A stretch of DNA of 10,056 nucleotides from contig DKOG01000080.1 of assembly GCA_002469915.1 (NCBI GenBank), positions 1 to 10,056 on the forward strand. The letters are read 5' to 3'. This stretch comes from Bacteroidetes bacterium UBA7368 (lineage in GTDB: Bacteria; Bacteroidota; Rhodothermia; Rhodothermales; UBA10348). The notes beneath the pieces were generated by a model. That model did no database searches. It was not told where the DNA came from and saw only the letters and a list, made by a program, of their open reading frames with translations. A program made the translations under genes and the position numbers. Shown here one piece after another: positions 6,360 to 10,056 of the stretch (within the stretch, counting starts at the first letter, position 1; each line of letters starts with the position of its first letter).

Positions 6360-7458
6360 CAGATTTGCCAAAAAAGGAGGTGATAATATTTTTGTAAATC
6401 GCTGCGCCCCGCTGGAGTTCTTCGACTTCTACATGCTCAGCAGCTGTATGAGATAACGTACTATCTCCAGGGCCGATTTTTACCGCTGGAATATCTTTCA
6501 GGTGGATCCAATCTGACATAGTTGGAGATCCAAAAGCCGTGGCTCCCGGGGAAGCGGAAAGGCAGGCTTGGACGATCTGGCTCGAAGGGTCTGTATCGGT
6601 CGGGAAAAAGCGTTTAGAATGGATATGCACTTCGGACTCTAACATCTGATTCAAGCTTTCGGCTATCTCGTCATGCGTGTAGGATGGCGTTGAGCGAATG
6701 TCCACGAAACATGAACATAAATCAGGAATCACGTTTCGCGCCGAGCCGCCCTCGATCACTGTTACATTCGCTGTCGTCTCTCCCAAATAGTCATGAACCC
6801 GTTCGAATGAGTGAGCCTCAAGCTTAGCAATGTCTCGAACCATACGTGAAATAGCATTGTCTCCATAACCGGCTCGAGCTGCGTGAGCGGTTTTTCCCTT
6901 TGCATCAAGTCGTAAAATGAGCAACCCTTTTTGAGCCACACAAGGCTGCATGAAGGTTGGCTCACCGACCAAAGCCGCGTCCGGAAGCGGAATTTCCTGT
7001 AGCACACGTTCCAGGCCATTATCCTGTCCGCCTGTTTCCTCGCAGACGGTAAAAACACCTTGCACTTTGCCTTCGGGATGGAAGCCTGAACGAAATAGAT
7101 CCATCATAGCCGTACACATGGCGGCAACGCTAGCTTTGGCGTCCACTGCCCCTCTACCATAGACTTTCCCATCCTTAAGGGTTGCCTCAAAGGGAGGAAA
7201 GGGATGATCTGAGCTGGGAGGAACGACATCCAGATGAGAGTTCAGCATCAGTACAGGCCCATGGGTTGAACCGAATTCAGCTACAATATTGTCTTCGATT
7301 CGACGTACCTGCAAACCTGCCTCCCGCAATACATCTTCCAAAAAATTAGCTGCATCCGTTTCTTCGTGACTGAGGGAAGGAATAGAAACAAGGCTTTGAT
7401 GCAATGCAAGAACGTTCGATTCAGTCATGTTCGATTCAGACATGTTCGATTCAGACAT
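6352..7458 (-). CDS. argE: M20-family deacylase, probable N-acyl-citrulline/ornithine deacylase
   Basis: A 368-residue zinc-dependent M20 peptidase-family enzyme (ArgE/DapE group). In this context it should remove the acyl group from acyl-citrulline, the product of the neighbouring ArgF', giving citrulline for ArgG. Metal and catalytic residues are visible: His75 and Asp77 (NSHLDVVP), bridging Asp106 (GRGAVDAKAS), Glu140-Glu141 (EETGG), Glu166 (VGEPT), His192 in the dimer lid (TAHAARA) and His337 (LSHTAAEH). The start is unusual: three tandem 15-base units each begin with an in-frame ATG (7458, 7443, 7428), giving MSESN-MSESN-MTESN. I choose 7458 because GGAGGT lies four bases before it and it overlaps the argB stop by eight bases; the conserved domain starts only after the repeats, so all three starts would give a working enzyme. 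The open frame extends further upstream but only inside argB. DapE is the main alternative; the operon argues against it. Confidence 0.9.
   Translation of the reverse strand: MSESNMSESNMTESNVLALHQSLVSIPSLSHEETDAANFLEDVLREAGLQVRRIEDNIVAEFGSTHGPVLMLNSHLDVVPPSSDHPFPPFEATLKDGKVYGRGAVDAKASVAAMCTAMMDLFRSGFHPEGKVQGVFTVCEETGGQDNGLERVLQEIPLPDAALVGEPTFMQPCVAQKGLLILRLDAKGKTAHAARAGYGDNAISRMVRDIAKLEAHSFERVHDYLGETTANVTVIEGGSARNVIPDLCSCFVDIRSTPSYTHDEIAESLNQMLESEVHIHSKRFFPTDTDPSSQIVQACLSASPGATAFGSPTMSDWIHLKDIPAVKIGPGDSTLSHTAAEHVEVEELQRGAAIYKNIITSFFGKSDV
6370..6384 (-). other. 16S-tail (anti-Shine-Dalgarno) mimic at the argE/argH junction
   Basis: The argE message reads ATCACCTCCTTTTTT here. Its first 12 bases equal the widespread 3' end of 16S rRNA (AUCACCUCCUUU). 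It encodes Ile-Thr-Ser-Phe-Phe near the ArgE C-terminus and ends ten bases before the argH ATG. It could pair with GGAGGU ribosome sites in the same message, such as the one before argE at 7468-7463. Whether it acts is unknown. Confidence 0.3.
7414..7458 (-). repeat. Three tandem 15-base units with in-frame ATGs at the argE start
   Basis: Units at 7458-7444 and 7443-7429 are identical (ATGTCTGAATCGAAC); the third, 7428-7414, differs by one base (ATGACTGAATCGAAC). Each encodes Met-Ser/Thr-Glu-Ser-Asn. Because the unit is five codons long, gain or loss of copies keeps the frame and only changes the number of start codons and the length of the leader peptide. Confidence 0.95.
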
Positions 7459-8230
7459 GGTGACCTCCAATAAGCTGTGTACCCTTCTGCTTACTGGATA
7501 CAGATCCCAAGGCAACGATCCACACTGAAGACACCCCTCGATTGAGCGCTTCAAATCCAATGTCAGTTTTCACTTTCATTCCGCCGGCTATCCAACCAGA
7601 TCCTACACCCTCGATGGCATGCCGTTGGCGCAGCCTTCGAATGGGATGTTGATCTGCGTCTAGCACACCGCCCGACTCGGTGACCAAAATTAATTCGTCT
7701 GCTTGAATAGCTGAAGCTAATTCCAGTGCTACGGTATCTGCGTTGATATTATATAGCTTGCCTTGGGCGTCTACACCCGGAGGACAGACAACGGGCAAAA
7801 CGCCCGCTTGAAGGAGTGCTTGCAGAGCTGTTACATCTGCTTGAACAAAGTCTCCAACGTGCCCAAAATCAACTTCCTGGTCCTCTAGGTGCCAAAGAGG
7901 ACGTTTTTCAACTTGAATCAGACGTGAATCAGCTCCGCTCATACCCACAGCCCGGATTCCGGCGACTCCCGCCGCAGCGACTAGGTTCACGTTCAACTCG
8001 CCGCGAATAACCCATTTTAGGATATCGAGGTCTAGCGCAGACGTAACCCTTCTGCCCTGCACGATAATGGGCTCATGGTCCAATTTGATCGCCATTTCAG
8101 TGGTCTGCGGGCCGCCCCCGTGCACAAGAACGACCTCAGCACCAAAAAGAAGCTCTTCTAGTCCACTCCAAAGTTCGTCTAAGGGAGCATTCAGAAGAGC
8201 TCCGCCTATTTTGACTACGATTCGTTTCAT
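7451..8230 (-). CDS. argB: N-acylglutamate kinase (acetyl- or succinylglutamate kinase)
   Basis: A cytosolic amino-acid-kinase-fold enzyme of 259 residues that phosphorylates the gamma-carboxylate of N-acylglutamate with ATP, the second step of arginine synthesis and often the arginine-controlled one. Visible motifs are VVKIGGALL with Lys7, VHGGGPQ (36-42), GRRVT with Arg61, NINADT (161-166, Asp165), TESGGVLD (184-191), and GGMKVK with Lys221, matching the catalytic lysine pair and substrate arginine of E. coli ArgB. HGGGPQ argues against the related lysine-pathway kinase LysZ. It lacks the long N-terminal helix of arginine-inhibited hexameric forms, so strong arginine feedback is less likely (inference). 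The ATG at 8230 is preferred over an in-frame GTG at 8245: GGAGGG lies six bases before it and ATGA overlaps the argF' stop. If ArgF' uses succinylornithine, the substrate here should be N-succinylglutamate. Confidence 0.93.
   Translation of the reverse strand: MKRIVVKIGGALLNAPLDELWSGLEELLFGAEVVLVHGGGPQTTEMAIKLDHEPIIVQGRRVTSALDLDILKWVIRGELNVNLVAAAGVAGIRAVGMSGADSRLIQVEKRPLWHLEDQEVDFGHVGDFVQADVTALQALLQAGVLPVVCPPGVDAQGKLYNINADTVALELASAIQADELILVTESGGVLDADQHPIRRLRQRHAIEGVGSGWIAGGMKVKTDIGFEALNRGVSSVWIVALGSVSSKQKGTQLIGGHHV
7463..7468 (-). promoter_or_regulatory. argE: Ribosome binding site of argE
   Basis: GGAGGT lies four bases before the ATG at 7458 and inside the last codons of argB. It selects the first of the three repeated ATGs as the main start; the second and third are 15 and 30 bases further on and have no such site. 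Confidence 0.75.
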
Positions 8231-9240
8231 CCCTTGCCCTCCCACATCCAGTCCAGCAGCGCTTTTTGGCCATGCAGTCTGAACTCAGCCTGATCCAAAT
8301 GCAGTGTTTGAGAGCCATCTAGTACGGCGTCATCGACTACTACGCCTCGTCTCACGGGAAGGCAATGCATGAATTGGGCATTATCGCCAGCGTGCATGTG
8401 GGACTCGGTAATGCGCCAATCACGATGTGATTGGCGCATCTTGGCTTCGGCCTCAGGATGCTCATAGCGCCGTACAGCTCCCCAAGACTTGGCATAGATC
8501 ACCTGTGCTCCTAAAACGGCTGCCTGGAGATCGTTTGATTCCTGCACGCGGCCACCGGATGAAGATGCTAGTTCAGCCGCTTTCTCCATAACGTCTGATT
8601 CCAATTCAAAACCATCAGGTCGGGCCACCGTCACATCCATTCCGAGACGGGCTGCCATGAGCAGTGTGGAGTTGGGCACGGCCATAGGAAGCGCTTTGGG
8701 ATGGTTCGTCCACGACAAGACAAACTTCTTCCGTTTTGCGTGGCCATCAAAATGACGGGTTAGGACGGCGGCGTCGGCCAGTGCCTGGCAAGGATGCCTG
8801 CTGGCGGACTCAAGATTCAATACAGGCACGGCCGACGCCGCAGCAAATTGCTGAAGCAACGCATCTTCCCTGTCTTGATCTCGATCCGTTCCTGAGGCGA
8901 ACAAGCGCACGCCAAGCGCATCCACATACCTAGACAACACCCCAACAGCTTCTTGAATATGCTCCGCTTCCCCGCCCAACATGGGACGTCCTTTTTCCCA
9001 AGCGAACCCCCAGGTCCCAGACCCCGGAGTTACCGTAACGGGCGTCGCTCCCAGAGCTGCCACGGCCAATTCCATCGAGACCCTAGTCCGAAGTGAGTCA
9101 TTAAAGAAGACCAGACCCATATGTTTACCTGGATGCTGGTTCGACCGATACGCTCGATTTTCAGCATGCTTGAGCGCCTCTCCAATGAGTACATCCCAAA
9201 CAGAATCAGGCAGTGAATGCAAATTCAATACATGCTTCAC
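8227..9240 (-). CDS. argF': N-acylornithine carbamoyltransferase, probably succinylornithine-specific
   Basis: A 337-residue cytosolic, probably trimeric transcarbamylase that makes acyl-citrulline from acyl-ornithine and carbamoyl phosphate. Carbamoyl-phosphate motifs are present: SLRTR (49-53), HPCQ (149-152) and HCLP (292-295). FFNDSLRTR, Trp77, Glu144 and YAKSWGA (Lys251) place it with the acyl-ornithine enzymes, not classical ornithine carbamoyltransferase. Aligned from memory to Xanthomonas AOTCase, the specificity residue Glu92 is Ala92, Asn185 is Pro185 (LPMAVPNS, as in Bacteroides LPQAVPNS), and the carboxylated Lys302 is Val301. All three point to N-succinylornithine. The start is GTG at 9240, overlapping the argD stop as GTGA; an in-frame TAA two codons upstream excludes earlier starts, and the next ATG (codon 41) would delete the conserved KHVLNL head. 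The carbamoyltransferase call is firm; the acyl preference is a prediction. Confidence 0.93.
   Translation of the reverse strand: MKHVLNLHSLPDSVWDVLIGEALKHAENRAYRSNQHPGKHMGLVFFNDSLRTRVSMELAVAALGATPVTVTPGSGTWGFAWEKGRPMLGGEAEHIQEAVGVLSRYVDALGVRLFASGTDRDQDREDALLQQFAAASAVPVLNLESASRHPCQALADAAVLTRHFDGHAKRKKFVLSWTNHPKALPMAVPNSTLLMAARLGMDVTVARPDGFELESDVMEKAAELASSSGGRVQESNDLQAAVLGAQVIYAKSWGAVRRYEHPEAEAKMRQSHRDWRITESHMHAGDNAQFMHCLPVRRGVVVDDAVLDGSQTLHLDQAEFRLHGQKALLDWMWEGKG
8237..8242 (-). promoter_or_regulatory. argB: Ribosome binding site of argB
   Basis: GGAGGG, within the last codons of argF', lies six bases before the ATG at 8230. It decides against the upstream in-frame GTG at 8245, which would place this site inside the coding region. 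Confidence 0.7.
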
Positions 9241-10056
9241 GCTTTAACCTCTTCCAGAACATCATCCAGATGGGTGAAAAACAGATCGATCTCTTCCGCT
9301 GAGACGACCGCTGGTGGCATGAGCCGCATAATTTGAGGATCAGCAGACCCACCGACTAGAATACCACGCTTTCGAAGACCTACCACAATTGGTGCCACCG
9401 GCTGACCAAAATGGATTCCGATCAAACAACCAGCACCCTGGTAACAAATACCGCGCGCATCACATCCTACGACCATCTGATCGAAAATGGAGAGCGCTTT
9501 CGCTGATAAATCCTCGTCAACAACCGTCTGAAGGACGGCTTCTACGGCCGCCATAGCCAGCATACCCCCACCAAACGTCGTCCCTTGATCACCAAACTTC
9601 ACCGTGTCCGCCACCGCATTTCGAATAAGAACCGCGCTCACTGGAACGCCACCGCCCAGACTCTTGGCCAACGTAATCATATCGGCCTCAATACCGAGCA
9701 CATCGCTGTAAGTGAACTGACCCGTTCGCCCTATCCCTGTTTGAACTTCATCCATGATCAGAAGCGATCCGGCTTCCTTACAGGCTGCTGAAAGCGCTTG
9801 GAAATAGGACTTTGGTGCGGTTCGCATGCCCTGCATGGATTGAATTGGCTCAATGATCACGGCTGCCGGTTTCACATCCAAAATGACCTTACAGGTTGCT
9901 TCAGCATCGCCAAAAGGCACGAAGTGGACGGGCGCAAAAGAACCTTCATAGCCTTGCCGATACTTTGCTTGCCACGTTGTTGCCAGCGCACCCAACGTCC
10001 TACCGTGGAAGTCACCTTCGACGGAAACAATATCTGTGCGACCAGTCGCTTTACGA
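9237..10056 (-). CDS. argD: Acylornithine aminotransferase, N-terminus cut by window edge
   Basis: A cytosolic class III PLP-dependent aminotransferase that converts N-acyl-glutamate semialdehyde to N-acylornithine using glutamate; 272 C-terminal residues are visible. Evidence: RKATGRTDIVSVEGDFHGRTLGA at the window edge (the conserved FHGRT segment), IIEPIQ, MDEVQTGIGRTG with the PLP-contacting Asp (visible residue 102), ITLAKSLGGG with the Schiff-base Lys (visible residue 131), and GTTFGGGMLAMAA. The stretch after EPIQ reads SMQGMRTA where many homologues have GEGGV, a group-specific variation. The frame is open to the right edge, so the true start and any operon promoter lie outside. Its TGA overlaps the GTG start of argF'. 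As the family often accepts several acyl-amino donors, roles with succinylornithine or in lysine synthesis are possible. Confidence 0.93.
   Translation of the reverse strand, partial: RKATGRTDIVSVEGDFHGRTLGALATTWQAKYRQGYEGSFAPVHFVPFGDAEATCKVILDVKPAAVIIEPIQSMQGMRTAPKSYFQALSAACKEAGSLLIMDEVQTGIGRTGQFTYSDVLGIEADMITLAKSLGGGVPVSAVLIRNAVADTVKFGDQGTTFGGGMLAMAAVEAVLQTVVDEDLSAKALSIFDQMVVGCDARGICYQGAGCLIGIHFGQPVAPIVVGLRKRGILVGGSADPQIMRLMPPAVVSAEEIDLFFTHLDDVLEEVKA

Noticed and set aside
6360..6371. A TTG start four codons upstream of the chosen argH ATG.
   Set aside because: It has no ribosome site, adds only four residues and is preceded by a pyrimidine-rich stretch; ATG 6359 gives the same overlap geometry as the argB/argE junction.
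6370..6384. On the plus strand AAAAAAGGAGGTGAT looks like a perfect ribosome binding site.
   Set aside because: No plus-strand start codon with an open frame follows at a suitable distance; the only nearby TTG is followed at once by TAA. The plus strand here is antisense to argE.
7459..7560. An upstream extension of argE (starting MDLKRSIEG) inside argB.
   Set aside because: It begins with TTG, has no ribosome site, would overlap argB by over 100 bases and is not part of the M20 domain; ATG 7458 has a strong ribosome site.
7451..8230. ArgB could instead be the lysine-pathway kinase LysZ.
   Set aside because: The nucleotide loop reads HGGGPQ and the substrate region NINAD, as in ArgB, and no LysW or other lysine genes adjoin.

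Overview
The window looks like chromosomal DNA of a Bacteroidota-type bacterium, or a close relative such as Rhodothermota or Balneolota. This is inferred from three things: a DUF5916 outer-membrane barrel with a CBM9-like N-terminal domain, an arginine operon built around an acyl-ornithine carbamoyltransferase instead of classical ArgF, and several starts without a Shine-Dalgarno sequence (SD). Base composition appears to be about half GC. I see no insertion sequence, phage, CRISPR, tRNA or rRNA.

Layout. (1) Positions 1-1388, minus: a beta-CASP metallo-beta-lactamase RNase-like protein, cut by the left edge. (2) 1410-2084, minus: a short transaldolase, 21 bases upstream of the first gene and probably cotranscribed with it. 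(3) 2085-2688: about 600 bases without a conventional gene. It holds a probable 30-residue single-span membrane protein (2322-2414, minus), several short perfect palindromes and a candidate promoter for the transaldolase. (4) 2689-5055, plus: a 788-residue secreted CBM9-like/DUF5916 protein predicted to form an outer-membrane barrel. (5) 5037-10056, minus: five overlapping genes, in transcription order argD (cut by the right edge), argF', argB, argE, argH. The argH and DUF5916 genes converge and overlap by 19 bases.

How the genes work together. ArgB phosphorylates an N-acylated glutamate. ArgD transaminates the acylated semialdehyde to acyl-ornithine. ArgF' carbamoylates acyl-ornithine to acyl-citrulline, ArgE removes the acyl group, and ArgH splits argininosuccinate to arginine and fumarate. 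ArgC, ArgG and the acyl-transfer enzyme are not visible and may lie beyond the right edge. Specificity positions in ArgF' (Ala92, Pro185, Val301) fit N-succinylornithine better than N-acetylornithine, so the pathway probably runs on succinylated intermediates, as in Bacteroides.

The most unusual points are this predicted succinyl specificity, three tandem 15-base units each starting with an in-frame ATG at the argE start, the reuse of the same 8-base stop/start overlap ATGTCTGA at two junctions, a stretch matching the 16S rRNA 3' tail just before argH, and the 30-residue membrane peptide. I did not find a clearly new multi-gene system.
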